DNA of 64,000 nucleotides, taken from NCBI GenBank assembly GCA_021432635.1, contig MU270029.1, positions 186,001 to 250,000 of the forward strand, given 5' to 3'. Positions 37,242 through 49,456 of the stretch are shown here, one piece after another. The translations under genes were made by a program, and so were the position numbers. Under the pieces are notes generated by a model. It saw only the letters and a program-made list of their open reading frames with translations, did not search any database and was not told the DNA's origin. This DNA is from Thozetella sp. PMI_491. Taxonomy: Eukaryota; Ascomycota; Sordariomycetes; Chaetosphaeriales; Chaetosphaeriaceae. The first letter of the stretch is position 1. Each line of letters begins with the position of its first letter.

Positions 37242-38182
37242 CGTTACCGGGGAGAGCCAGGTATCTGGACACTACAGCAGCAAGATGACTTCCGCTGAAT
37301 CGCTCCTGTTTGTCGCGGTTGGGTGCCTTGGCATATATTCCGACTGCGTGGACATACTCAGCACTTATGGTGGAATCCTGTCTGGCTGTTAATCATAGCG
37401 ATGCGCAACCACCTACCTTCTGTAGAATCAGACACTGCAGATTGTCCATGCAGGCGATGGGTCATGGACTGTTTCTGCCTGGTCGAAGCAAAGCTCTTCA
37501 AAGCGTCTGGCTGGCTCTTGCTTGGTCACGTATCCGTAGTAGTATGACAGACTCAGACCCAATGTCAAACTACAGTCTATGTGTCTTCCTATAAGCAGGA
37601 CAAAGGCAACGATAACGGTGTCCACTCGGAGTCTTTGCAATTCTCCTCAAAGGCCAGTCAACTCAGACGATAAAAACAGAGATATGTGATACCAACAACA
37701 CAGTAACACTTGATTCTCCCTGACGAGAGTAGCCGCATGCCCATGTCCAGTTGAGTGTGGTGTTTGTTTACTTACTCATAAGGAGTCGACCTACCTACTG
37801 GGGTTGAGCAACTTTTATTCAACCTTGCGCATTTGAGACCTAGAGCGCACAGAATGGAAGCATCACGATCAGAGACACTCCTCGACTATCACGTGGCGCT
37901 GACCAGCCGGCAACTTAGCTTGTTGGCCAACATCGACTCTAGGTTTTACAGCAGGACTACCGGCATGAGTCTTGCGGTGTCTATTCCAACTCACAAGACA
38001 GCGTAACAGTGAATGGCATTTCACCTGCTCCATTCTCGACTATAAATATCAAGCCTGGTGTCTTGGCTTCCCCTACCTTCATCAACTACCACGACGGCAT
38101 ACCCAGAGACCTCGCAGCTTACAAAAGTGCCAGTATTTTCACCATTAGGACACACGACAAACATCAACCCTCGGGCAGAAAG
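37242..38182. other. Intergenic region, PPM1 to small orphan gene
   Basis: AT-richer than average. It contains the PPM1 3' UTR and the promoter of the small gene, including a TATA box at 38041. No other gene supported. Confidence 0.55.
38041..38048 (+). promoter_or_regulatory. TATA box of the small orphan gene
   Basis: TATAAATA lies 142 nt before the ATG at 38183, with an A/C-rich leader between them. It supports a transcription unit at this otherwise weak locus. Confidence 0.5.
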
Positions 38183-38546
38183 ATGACGGGGCAGCTACCG
38201 ATGCGTACGTACCCCAGGCTGCTACTTACTCTATGGCATTGTTACTGATCTCCCTGTCTCAGCAGCGTATGCCATGCCGGCCCGACTGGAAACAGATATC
38301 CTTGTGCAGGGAATGCGCATGTTCACTGCCCCAGAAGCACTCCAGCAGCTGGAGAGTGAGATCCGTCGCCTTTATGAAGGTGACGTGGTGCACAACGAGA
38401 ACATTCAGCCCCTACTCGTGGTTTACTTCGGCCTCCTCTGCGTCCACATCTACCTCAGGAGGCTTGCAGAGGGGTTGATCGTCCCCGTATTCCATGACCC
38501 CATGGATGTGGACGCCAACAGCCTCGACAATGAGGAGGAACTTTAG
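38183..38546 (+). CDS. Small hypothetical protein (about 101 aa)
   Basis: Exons 38183-38204 and 38263-38546 give 101 residues. The 58-bp intron has GT-AG ends, a CTGAT branch and a doubled CAGCAG acceptor, so a one-residue shorter form (intron end 38265) is also possible. The protein has a helical, charged middle (LQQLESEIRRLYEGD), a hydrophobic stretch (LLVVYFGLLCVHIYL) that may be an amphipathic or membrane helix, and an acidic tail (DVDANSLDNEEEL). I recognise no family. Support comes from the coherent splice sites, the TATA box and the sensible composition; expression is not shown. It could be a lineage-specific gene. Confidence 0.6.
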
Positions 38547-41500
38547 AACTTTAGGAGGCTACGGGAGAGATGGACGCGCGCCGGCCGGCGGCCACCCACA
38601 TTGTGTGTATGATAGAGGCTGATTTGGATGGGGCTGTTATTGGGGACTACCTCGCCCATGATGGCCACCTACGAGATGGAGAGGACTACGGGTAAGGGCA
38701 TGGATGTATCGATCATGACCAGGCGCCGAAAGTGTAGAGGATAATGGCACCATTGAACTGCTGAACCTCGTGTCCGGCGGTTCGCCAGCAGACCAGCAGA
38801 TGTTTGTTGTTGGGTGAGTGTGCCCGGCAGATACTGATCGTGCAAACCGCCTGCCCGGAACGTGTCATATCTAGACCGCCGGGCTATTGACCGAGCCCCC
38901 GCCAGAGATATCTCGAGCCGGGACTCCGGCCCAGTGTCGGGAGAAGAGGGGGCGAGCCATCAACTTCCTTCTCAGACCTAGGGAGATGGGATGGAGTCGG
39001 GGTTATATCTAGAGAGTAATTACCTCCTGCCAGAAGGAGGAAGCCTCTGCAGCACGACCCAGAGGCCCGGGGACATTCTGCAGGCGACATCCCGTGGCTG
39101 GGGCCGGGCGAGGAGGATTCCAATGGGGCGAGCGAGGCCGTTGGGTCCGAGAAGAGGCAAGTGTCGTGGTCGTGCAGACGCCCTGGACACAACGCCGGGT
39201 CTCCTGGGGGCCTCCCCAGCTCCTTAAGTCCCAACCACTACTAACCTGCAGGGCGCTCGCAACGATTGTCAGGTACTTTAGCCCCGTTCGGGGTGACTAG
39301 TGATAGAGGCTTCCCCCTTTCCGGACTGGGCGTTCCCAGAGAGTGCCAGGGGCTGGCCTATAGTCTTATTTCCATTGAGGGGAACACTTGCGAAAGATGG
39401 GGGTCATTTCGGTCGCCAGCCGCGCGCAGAAGCAAGTTACATAGTAGGACGTGGTGAGGAGATTGACAAGAGCCGTGCGTGTATCGATACATACGATTAG
39501 GTTTGCAGGCGAAGGGTAGGCGAAGGCAACCAGCTTACCTTACTTGACTATACCCTGTGCGCGCGTTCGCATCGTAAGCAGCAAGCCGAGGTCGCCCAGC
39601 CAGCCATAAGTCCTCTTTCGTCCCGCCTTTCCGTCCAAGTGCTGATGGACGAAGGGGAGAAGGGGCGGGAGGGGGGCGAGAGCGGGAGCGCGCACGCAGA
39701 CCGCCTCAGCTCGCAATCGCCGGGCCGCAACTTCCTATCTTCGACGCCCACACCCGCGCTAGTAGCCCACCTGCCCTTAGCTGCACCGGGTCCAGCTCAG
39801 ATGCTATGCTCGATATGCACAGGGCAATAGTGCGCACCTCTTGTGCAACCGTTTGCGGAGTGCACAATGCACCTGGCCGGCCTGCTCTTCGGCGCTACTT
39901 AGCATGCCCTCTCACCATCTTCATCTTTTCTTCCCTACCTCGTGATGCCCACCTTGCCCAGCTGGGTAGCTAGATCCGCGTGCGCCACGATTACGGGTAT
40001 CAGCGGGGAGGGAACGAGGGGGGGGGCAGATGCAGTGCGTTGGCCGGTTTGTGGCAGCAGTCGCAACTACCTACGGAGTCCTCAGTACACGTACATTCGC
40101 GACTTCGGCAGTGGCTGCAGTTCGCTTTCCTGCAGCAGCTGGGCTGACGAGAATCCGAATGGAGCCTGGACCCTAGGGTGACATTGCCGCCAAAAGTCCA
40201 CGAAATCGGACGCCAACTGCCGACGGACACTCATAATCCGTCGACGCCACCACGGCGAGGACAGCCAAGCGTCGCAACCTGTGGCGTTGGGTTCCGTGCG
40301 CCCCCAGACGCCCGCCTGGCTGCGGCCCACTCAGCGCTCAGCGCCGACGGAAGCTTCATGTCAAGATTCCGCCGCGTGTTTCTCTGGTTCGGGCCCTAGC
40401 CCGGTCGGTGCTAGTGGCGGACTGATTGGTCCCCCATGTAGGTGGCTTTTTTTTCGTCTCCATCTCCCTACATATTTCCCCTGGCCGGAACTTAGGAACA
40501 AGGAGTAGGGAGGGGGAAGGGGAAGGGGAAGGGGAAGGGACTGGGGAAGTCTCCTGAGATTAGGGTGGTGCGTGAAATATGACGGCTAAGCCCAAGCCCT
40601 CGGAGGAGACTCCTCTCAAGTACCGAGACAATGACGCGGCAATCGCTCTAGCGAGGGAGCTTATACCTCAAGATGGGATGCGACTCCGAGCCCAATTGGC
40701 GCATAACCAAGGCAGCGCGGGGCACGCGAGTAAAGCGTTCTCCGAGGGTACTGCCAAGGAGACAACAACCCGGCTATGGCTCGTGGAAGAGGGAGGAGGG
40801 GCCGGTGGGCTGTGTGGCATGAGGCGGAAATCGCACCGTGACATCGTACTCCGTAGGGACCTGGCAGGCGTGCGCGCTTTTCCCCCGAGTCGTAACACCG
40901 TAGTACTGGACTCCGTACAGTGACTCGCCAAGGCGCCGGGTCGCTCATTGCGCCATCCACCCACGCGCACCTGGAGACCCTGGGAGTGCCTTTGGGAGCC
41001 TATGCGAAATCCGGTAAGACGATCCACTCACCCCGGCCACCCAACCCCTGGGCTCCGGTAAGGGAGGCGTGTGGGAGATTGGCTGAGGCTCTTTGCCGGG
41101 TGTCGGTAAGCTGACTGGAAATTTCCTTCTCGATGCCGTGGCTGCCCCCCAGTACGGTCTGTGCCCAAGAGTGACGACGACGAAGGCTCCCTGACCCACA
41201 GAGCACGTTGGCAGTTGACTCGCTGGCCAATCAGCATCGCTTAGACAGCGAGCCCTTGTACTTGGATGAAACAGACGCGTCTTGCTCGTATTCATCAATA
41301 TCACAGGCTCAACATGCAAAGCAAACACTCGGGAAGGGGCGTTCTTCATGTGCGCGTCGCGCGATTCGTTCTCACATGCATGCCATGCATGCCGCACTAT
41401 GTAACGTGTGTACCCTTGGGCAGGCAGTAGCTATTATACAGTTATGTCGAGGCAGGTTCCCTAGTATGTGCGCATTTGTCGTCGGGGCGATCAGAAGCCC

Positions 41501-41748
41501 CAGCCGCCGCCACCATCTCATATCTCTTCGAGCAGGGTATCGTAGACACATGCAAAAAAAAGCCAAAAAGAAACCAACCAGACTCCCCATGGCCGGATGC
41601 CGTGTTGCTCCATATAGCCGAGATCCGTTCCGTGAAACCAAAACACCGTACCTTTTTTGGGGGCCCCAGAAGTAACCCCCTGTCCCATAGCAGTAGAAGA
41701 AAAGGGCAGGAGAAACAAGATCAGCACGCCATGAGAGACATGCTAATC
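38547..41748. other. 3.2-kb gene-poor region
   Basis: Short ORFs only, none with a domain or splice structure. It includes the G-rich hexamer repeat at 40512-40539. The far end is the 3' region of the minus-strand GPI-protein gene. Confidence 0.5.
40512..40539 (+). repeat. (GGGGAA)n G-rich tandem repeat
   Basis: Five consecutive tracts of three or more Gs separated by AA, in 28 nt. The pattern meets the usual rule for an intramolecular G-quadruplex on the plus strand. Confidence 0.85.
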
Positions 41749-44093
41749 CTAGATCCCCAAAACCACAACGCCGATCGCTATGCATAATAAAGACCAAGTA
41801 TTGGGTTGTGCCACCGCTTGCAAGGCGGCATCTTTGCTCGGCGTGGGGGACGCTGCGGCACCGGTCTCTCCCGGCGTCGTCGGTGTTGCCGTGCCCCCAG
41901 GCGTAATCGTGGTCGTCGGCCCAAACGGATAGGTAAGGGTGACCGTCGAAACCGTGACACCTGTCGGTGCAATCGTGATTGTCTGCCCCTTGATGACAGT
42001 GATGGTAGTCCCCGTACCGGGGCCGACTGTGTATGTCGTGCCATCGATGACCACCAGCGATGCTCCTAGCTCCGTGATGGTCGCGCCCCCAACGATCTCG
42101 TAGTCGGTGTCGGTGCTCTGGGCGTTGGGACCTCCGAAGGTGGTCCCATGGATCGTGACGCCCATGGGACCCAGCGTGATGCTGTCCCCGCCGACCACCG
42201 TGACGATGCCCGACGACGACGGGCCGTAAGTGACAGTGGTGCCGTGAACCACGAAGACCGACTGCCCGATGGCGGTGGCGAGTTCGCCGCCGGCGATGAC
42301 GATCTGCGAGGGTGTCGGCACGCTTGTGACTGGGATGGTTTCGGTTCCGACGACGACGCCGCTGGGCCCTAGAGTCACGGCCTGTCCCTTGATGGTCGTA
42401 GTCACGGGTGTCTGGCCGAGGGTGAAGGTGGTCCCGTCGAGCACCGCCAACGACGAACTGACCTGAACATCCAAGCCGCCGATGCTAGTGCTTGTGGGCT
42501 GCGAAGCGAATACGCCACCGGTTAGCGCGGGTCGGTCCACGCTCACGCCAGCGCCAATAATCTGGCTTGGGTTGATGGTCAATGTCTCATGGTCAATCAC
42601 CACGGTCTGAGACGGCGAGGCCGGGTTGTCGGTATAAGTCTTCCCATTGACAACCACGCCGCTCGGTTGGACGGCGACGGTGATCGGGGGAGTTGTGGGG
42701 CTCACGGCAGCACCCTTCGTCGGTGCGTCACTACTGTAGCCAGGTGTGATGATTGGGTCGACCGCCGTAGCCGAATTGTGGAGATCTTGTGGTCCACTGC
42801 CTCCCCGAGTGACGCCGTAGTCGGGTGTCGAGATGCTCGAGTATACCACGCTGGGGTTCTTGTCCGTAGTGATCAAGACGATGGTGCCGTGCTTTGATGC
42901 AGCATGCGTGATAGTGATGGGTGCCCATCCTGCTTCCGTTGTTGAGCAGGCTTCCGTGTCGCCATTACAGCCTGAGGCGGTCAAGCGCTGAGGCGACAGG
43001 CCCTCCACGCAGCTAACTGGGGTCGTCATAGGAGGATATGGTGGCGTGTACTCGTCTGGATCCTTCGTCCACGTGATAGTCGACGTGTAGATGACCGAAT
43101 AGCTCGTTGCGGGCTTGTCGGAATCGCTGGCCTGGCAGTAGCTAACAGACTGGCTCGAGAGAGACGTGATTGTCGCCGTCAGGTTCGCGTATGGGGTACT
43201 CGTGGCCGGTGGGCGGGAAGGAGGAATCTCCGTGGTCGAGATAGCCTCAGTCTCTGTCGAAACCCCTGTCGAGATCCCTATATCCATGCTCTGCGAGACC
43301 TTGTTCACCACATCTGCCGTGGTTTTCCTAACGGGAGCCGTGGTCCGGACAGTCGTCTTCGTCGTCTCGGTGCCATTCGCCATCACTACCACCACTGTAG
43401 CGCTACCCACCTCGCTAGCAGGTGAGTTGGGTACTTGTTCGAGGGTTAGGGAGGCGGGCACTGCCGGAAGGGTAGGCAGGTGCGGCGGCTTTGTTCTTGT
43501 AGATGTTGTCAACGTCGTGGTCTCAGCGGGAGGGGGACCTCCGGCAGTGGCGGTATTGGCTCCGACCGAAAACCTCGTTGGCGCTGAGGTGCGAACCGGC
43601 ACGCTCGTCGATTGGGTCGTCAACGTGCCGCTCGTGCCATAATCGTTAGGGTCAATATAGTCAGTCGTTGATGTTGCTGTGCTCGGGATGCTGGAGCTAG
43701 ATGAGATCAGCTGGATCAAGCCTCCGCCCCCAACTGCCGTTGAAAATGACGGGCTGCCAGCCCCCAAATCGAACGAGGCTGCAGTTGCCTCCCCTGATGT
43801 TGTTGTTGTTGTTGGTGCTGCAGAAGTGTTAGAAGTGTTGGGCCTGGCTGGCGGCCCTCGGGCCTGTATCGCTGCTACTGCTCCACTCGCGTCTTGGTTG
43901 GGTCCATCGGCCCTGGGAACCAGCCTTCGATCGTACCGGCCGAGAAAAGCTATTGCGCACAGAAAAAAGTCAGCACTCTCGCCCTTTGGTCGATATATGT
44001 GCTCATTTTTGACGACGAACCTCCGCTGGCGACGTCGAACCCAAAGGTCGAGAGCGCTGCTGCTGAGAGCAGCGCGAGCCGGTACGCAACCAT
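41749..44093 (-). CDS. GPI-anchored Ser/Thr-rich surface protein with tandem repeats
   Basis: Exons 44093-44021 and 43949-41749 encode 757 residues. The intron has a CTGAC branch and a less usual GTTCGT donor. It begins with a signal peptide (MVAYRLALLSAAALSTFGFDVAS). A Thr/Ser/Pro-rich region (about 50-300) suited to O-mannosylation follows. About four imperfect repeats of ~45 residues lie at about 447-695, with cores such as VLDGTTFTLG, VVHGTTVTYGP and VIDGTTYTVGP, each followed by a V-T-L-G-P-x-G-V strand. The C-terminus ends in a hydrophobic segment (WSLLCIAIGVVVLGI) after a spacer, a GPI-attachment signal. It is probably a wall or plasma-membrane protein with an adhesin-like or structural role, which is inference. 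I recognise no named family. Confidence 0.85.
41938..42684 (-). repeat. Region encoding four ~45-residue repeats
   Basis: Protein-level repeats starting near residues 447, 519, 584 and 651 of the GPI protein. Copies share G-[TK]-[TV]-[FVY]-T and a following [TI]-x-[GP]-x-G-V strand, but the DNA has diverged. The pattern suggests stacked beta-hairpins. Confidence 0.7.
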
Positions 44094-47000
44094 TGTTTCC
44101 TCCCTCCTCCGTCTTCCCGGGCGGGTGTATCCGTGTGACCAGTCCCTTGGCTCCGTTTGCTAGGCAGTATCCACCGCTTCAAAACTGACGGGGGAACGCT
44201 TCCAGTTCGAATCGTCACGGCCAACACGCTAGCATGGTCGACAAATCTTCAGGTTGGTGTTTTTTGCTGGGAGAGCAGGTGCGGGAGAGGACATAACCAA
44301 GGCCTGCTAGTGAAGGATTTGGGCGTGGAGGGGGTTAATATGGAAGCCACCCGTCCGAGTAGCGTTCGCCGGTGCAATGAGTGGCCGATCACCAAAGACG
44401 GGCACTAAATTTCAGTGACTGGAGGGGCTAGGCGAGCCTCTACAAGTGGGCAAGGGGGGGGGCGTCCGGGGGGGCGTGCGGGCACACACACAGCTTTAAG
44501 CCTAATTCCACCTTGTGGACCGACCGTCATTTGAGATCCCGACTCGGTGCTACCAGACGGTGTCAGCCAATGGTCGCACACGACAGAGCGTGTGGTGTTC
44601 CTGCTAGGCCATCCCTGCCCTTGGGCATACCGGAGCGGCGGGCCTCACGGGAGTTGGCTCGCCAGCCCTCGATTGGTCCCTCAAGAGCCGGGAAAGGCAG
44701 AGCGAGGGCGCGCCAAGAGGAGACCCTCGGACTCTGTCTCTTTCGTCCAGCGCCAGCCAGACCCAGAGCTCCCTCAGAACTGTGTCGGATCCGAAGTCTG
44801 AAGCGGCAGACTACAGTCGGCTTCGAGGAACACCGGCTCGAGTCAGTTCTAGGTGCTCCTCGGCTCCTGGCAAGACGTTCCTTCGACCAGCTTCCTAGAT
44901 CTGGACTGGTACCGATGCAGAGGCTTGACGGGCGGAGTTGTGACTGGAAAGGGGCAAGTGAGGTACCTCCCCGGCCTGGGTAAAAGGAAGGCGGTGGGTG
45001 GTGGGCGGGACAACTCCCCTCCTAGAGATTGCTGGGATAAGTGCCAAATGATATGCATCGATAGCCTGGAAAACGGGTCGGCACCTCGTCGAATCCCGCC
45101 CCAGAGTGGTTCGAGACTCGACCGGATGGGCTCGCTAGGCACGGAGACTGGCACCTGTCAAGAGCTTCTACCGATGACGAGGGCTCGCTTGGACGTACCA
45201 CCCTACGGACAAATTGGGGGCGAAGTGCAGGCTGTCCGTCAACGCCGTTCCCGAAGCATACTCCATATACCGTACAGCACCGAGCAATGCGCCATGTCCT
45301 CTCTTGGCCCCGTTCGAGCGTCGCAGCGCCGTTGGCGATTCGGCCTGGAAAATATAGGGCTAGGCGTCGGCCAACTACGGAAAGTCGCTAGGCCACCGTG
45401 GCTAGGCTGCTGACCCAAGCGGCGACCTTCTAGAAGCAGCATCGGAGGACCGCTACAATCCTGCACTGGCACTGTGATGCCATGTCTGTACGGCTAGCTG
45501 CCTGCAGCGAGCCAACGCAGGATCATGTGGCAGACTTTGGTCTATTATACCGAGCCATCTCGGTCCATTGCAGACCGTAGAGTGAGTGGCCACCCCGAGG
45601 TCTCGAGATCTCGGAAATCAAGCCCGCGCTGGTGGCCTCGCTCCGCTCCAGGTCGGCGCACAAGGCCGTAAGTGCATTTCCCCTCTCGCGATTTGACCGA
45701 GCCGTTTCTTTTTCGCGACCCAATGCGTTCGTGCGGATCGACAGCAGGGAGTTTGCTACGATGTTAAAGTGGAGGAGTAGGTAATTTCGATAGATTTATG
45801 CCAGCAAGATCTCAGCCCATGGCTGGTGCATCTCATTTGCGGAGGCAGGCTTCAATTGCGACATGGAAGGGGCGCAAGGTCCGACCGGGGGGAAGGAAAG
45901 GGGACGTTCGTCAGATTCCCTGCCGGCAATTCCTGCTTGGGCCACGCCACTGAGAGATCCCCTCATGGAATACTGAAGCCCGTGAAATCCTTCACGGCAG
46001 TCTATAGCATGTGCTTCTCATGAGGCGCTCGATCACGATCCACTCCAGAGTCCCCCGGGGAACGACCCATCTCGGCCTTGTGGATGCCGGCGGTGGACAC
46101 GAACGGTTGTGGCCCTTCCCAAGTCCCGGAGTCTCGTATCCTTGCCCTGCGTGATTGGCTCGAGGTGCGTCTTACTCAGAAGGAGAAGCTTGCGATTTGC
46201 ACGAAGGCAACCCGAGAAGATGGGATGCGATGGAACGTGCCAGTTCAGCAGTGTGGCAACAGCAGCACAAGTCAGCCAGCTGGCACCTAAGCTTCGCGAG
46301 CCCTCTCTGTCCAACTCGGAGCTGAGCCGCGGCCATGCAGTAGCGGCATCGTAGAGCCGGGGCTGCGGAGACAGCAAGCCCAAAACATGGTAGGTGTGCC
46401 GACTGGCAGGGAGATGACCGATGCAGGAGGGAAGGGGGAGGGGGTAGAGAGTACTATGGTAGACGGCGTCGAGCTCCTCTGTATGGAGCCTTTGCGCGAC
46501 CACCGTCCCCTGCCCCTAGGCATCACCTACCGGCGGCCCTGCAGGCTCCGGCAAGTCGCTCCGCATCAGTGGTCTCTTGTGCAAATCCACAAGAGAGAGA
46601 GAGGCTGGCCACCAATCGATGACTTCATGCTGGCTTTGTTGCAATGGGGAAGGGCTGAAAGCTTCTCCGGCTGGCTGAACCCAGAGCAAGACCGAGCGGC
46701 CAATGAGGGCAGCGGGAGAAGCGAGCTTGCAGCTAGGCGGCCGACTGCTGCCCCTTGGCGGAAGCTTGGACGAAGTCGTCCGGGAGGCGTGATCTCCGCG
46801 CGCTGGCAGGAATGCCGAAGGTCTTAGGGGCGGTCGTGTGGCGTCCCCGGTCGGTCTACGTGGGCCACCTCACGCAGTGGCAGCAGCCCGTCAATGAAGC
46901 CTTCTCGGCGGCCACAGCCAGGCACCGCCAGACCTTCCACACCGGTGAACCGAGCCCGGAGTGGGTTAGTGCCAGAGTAGCGCCTTCTCCTTTCGGATGC

Positions 47001-49456
47001 ACTGAGGGAGCTGCCATGGCCTACCTCTCTTACTTCGTGCAGCAGGAGGCAGCTCGCCGCTCCCTGAGTCTCGCAGTTTCCGTCTTGGTCCGTCTCGGCA
47101 CAAGTGGTCATTCTATGTAAACCGCCGTGGAAAGACGAAGTACATTAAGACGCGAAACACCGGCGAGTCGGGCGGATCGTGGCCGCGCACGACCGAGTCG
47201 CAATCAAGAATCGGCCGTCATGTGGCATGCGCCCGCTCCCGGGACGGCACGACACCTCCTCACAGGTGGCGGCAGAATCCACGCTTCGAATTTATCCAGA
47301 GTGATCCCCAGACCGACATATATTGCCCTTGCCGTGTCTGGCGCCTCTAGCTCCCCGACCAGGCCACCACCACCGCGGGGAGACGCACCTCCCGAGGAGG
47401 TCGGCAAGACCGGATGAGCCCGGCGTGATTGGCCCACCAAACCTTAATCCTCGTGTCAATATATCCGAGTCCGCGCCGCCCCCCCTCCTCTCCACCATTC
47501 TCGTCTGGCCACCATCAGGATGACCTGGTCCTTCGCTGGAAGGACGACAAGTAGGATGGAGGTCGACTCGCCCACCGAAAAACCTTACGCCCATGCCATG
47601 GCTGTCCGGCCCATCTTGAGCGGAGCCCAAAGGCGCCTCGTTGGCTGGATGCCGATCTGACGTGGACCCTGTTTGCTTTGCTACGCTACCTGGTAGAAAT
47701 GTTTGTCCTGTGGACACAGTCTCTCCGCACTTATAGCGCGGTAATCGTTCTCGCACAAGAGCTTTCGAGGATGTCTCGGGCGTACTTGCAGGGGTGAAGG
47801 GGGAAGATCCAGCCCACTGGCCTTCATGCATGTGTGGCATCGTGGCAAGCGAAATGCGACCACCCCCCTCCCTTCTTCAGTCAAAACCCTCTAGCGCTCG
47901 CAGAGCTGGACGCCGTTTCACGGCCGCCAGGAAGGCCTGTCAGTCTCGGAGCGGGGTGGTATAGGGGAACAGGTGTGCATATCGTGAAGGGGCCTGTATT
48001 CCTCCAGTCAGATTCCTTTCAAAGGGGGGGGGATTGGCCGCAAAGGAATGGGCGTTTCGAAGGTCGGGCGACGCTTACATCCACATCTCGATGGATGACC
48101 AGCCGCGTTTCCATATCTTTGGGGTCGGCCGTAGCCGTCCCTGGGACCGTTGACGGGCTGGGTCGTTGCCGGGAATCCCTTCTGCATCCTGCCTGCAGTG
48201 ATCGCCATCCTTTCTTCCCATTGTCCCCCAAGCCGATCGTCTGGGGATAGCTAGCGATGGAGTTACTACAGCGCGGAGCAAGTGCAGATGAATAGTCGGC
48301 CGAGTATGTGCCACACTCCGATCGACGGCAGGTTTCAACTGCAGCGGAGGCCCCGGGGACCAGCTGCAAACGATTCATGCACATGGGACGAACGTTGGCC
48401 CAATCTGGCGGCCAAGATATTCCTCCCTGAATCCTGGGGCTCTCGGATGACATGTGGCGGGCGTGGTGAGGCGCTCAGGCGAGGTCATCACTGGCTGCCG
48501 ACCGCCACGCGAGCCCAAACCTGCCCGCTGCTCGGTAATTGAAAGCATGCCCCTGGAGTCTGGGGGACGATAATTGACAAAGGCGTGTTGGAAATGCCCC
48601 CCCTCCCCTTCACCGTGTCTCAGACCCACCGGGTCATCTGCCTCCAGGAGTGAACGCCGCCTGGAGGAGCAGGGAGGCATTAGACATAGAGTAAGGGTCC
48701 TCCCTCTTTACTCGACCGATTCCGGGGCGGGGGGAGCGGAGGGGAAGCGGAGGCGAAGGCGAAGGGGGCTAGGAAGGGACAGGCACAATTAGCCAGGCCA
48801 GCTCAAGCGACTGGCTATCGTGTCGCGTAGCACGTCCTCCGGATGGTGGGAGGCCAAGGAAACAGAGGTGGAGAGGCGCACGGGAGAGTACGTACTTCGG
48901 ATGCGACATCACTAGGAGGGCCATCCCATGTTCTAGAGCCTTTAGCCACAGGCACAGGTGGCCGGACACCCACACACCCCTGTTTATCAGTGAAGCTGGC
49001 AGGGCGGTAGGGCCATTGGTCGACAGGGCCCAGCGGGCCTCCAAGCCCGCCGATCTTCCCCAGTACGTCAACAAGTCTCATGCTAGGGCCCTGACCAGGC
49101 CCCCTCCCCTCCCCAAGCGAATGCGCCTATCCCTGCAACCCAGGTCCCGCGTGGCTCTTGGCCTGTCCCGCCGCCGCCATCCCAAAGAGTTTTTGTGCCC
49201 GCCCGCCCACGCGTCCACATCTCATTCCCTCCCCTAGCGCTCAAGTGCCGATGAGAGAGCTCTTTCCGACTGCTGGAGACGCCTCGAGAGATGAGCCGTG
49301 TTGCCGCTGCAGCAATTGTGTGGAATAAGGCGTAACCCAGTTCATGGTACATCAAAACAGCCTCACGAATGTCGGAACGACCTCGTCTTGGTCCTCTTAA
49401 TCCATAGTCGCACGCCGGCTCGAGCCCAGCCGCAAGACGGCCGTGGACCTTTGAAA
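44094..49456. other. 5.4-kb gene-poor region
   Basis: The promoter and leader of the GPI protein lie at one end and the promoter of the pseudo-protease at the other. The intervening 5 kb has many short overlapping ORFs on both strands, none with a domain, signal peptide or splice structure that I could support. It is the longest apparently empty stretch here. Single-copy non-coding RNA or decayed sequence is possible. Confidence 0.5.

Noticed and set aside
44853-45413. 186-residue plus-strand frame in the large gene-poor region
   Set aside because: Random-looking composition and no start context, domain or homology that I recognise.
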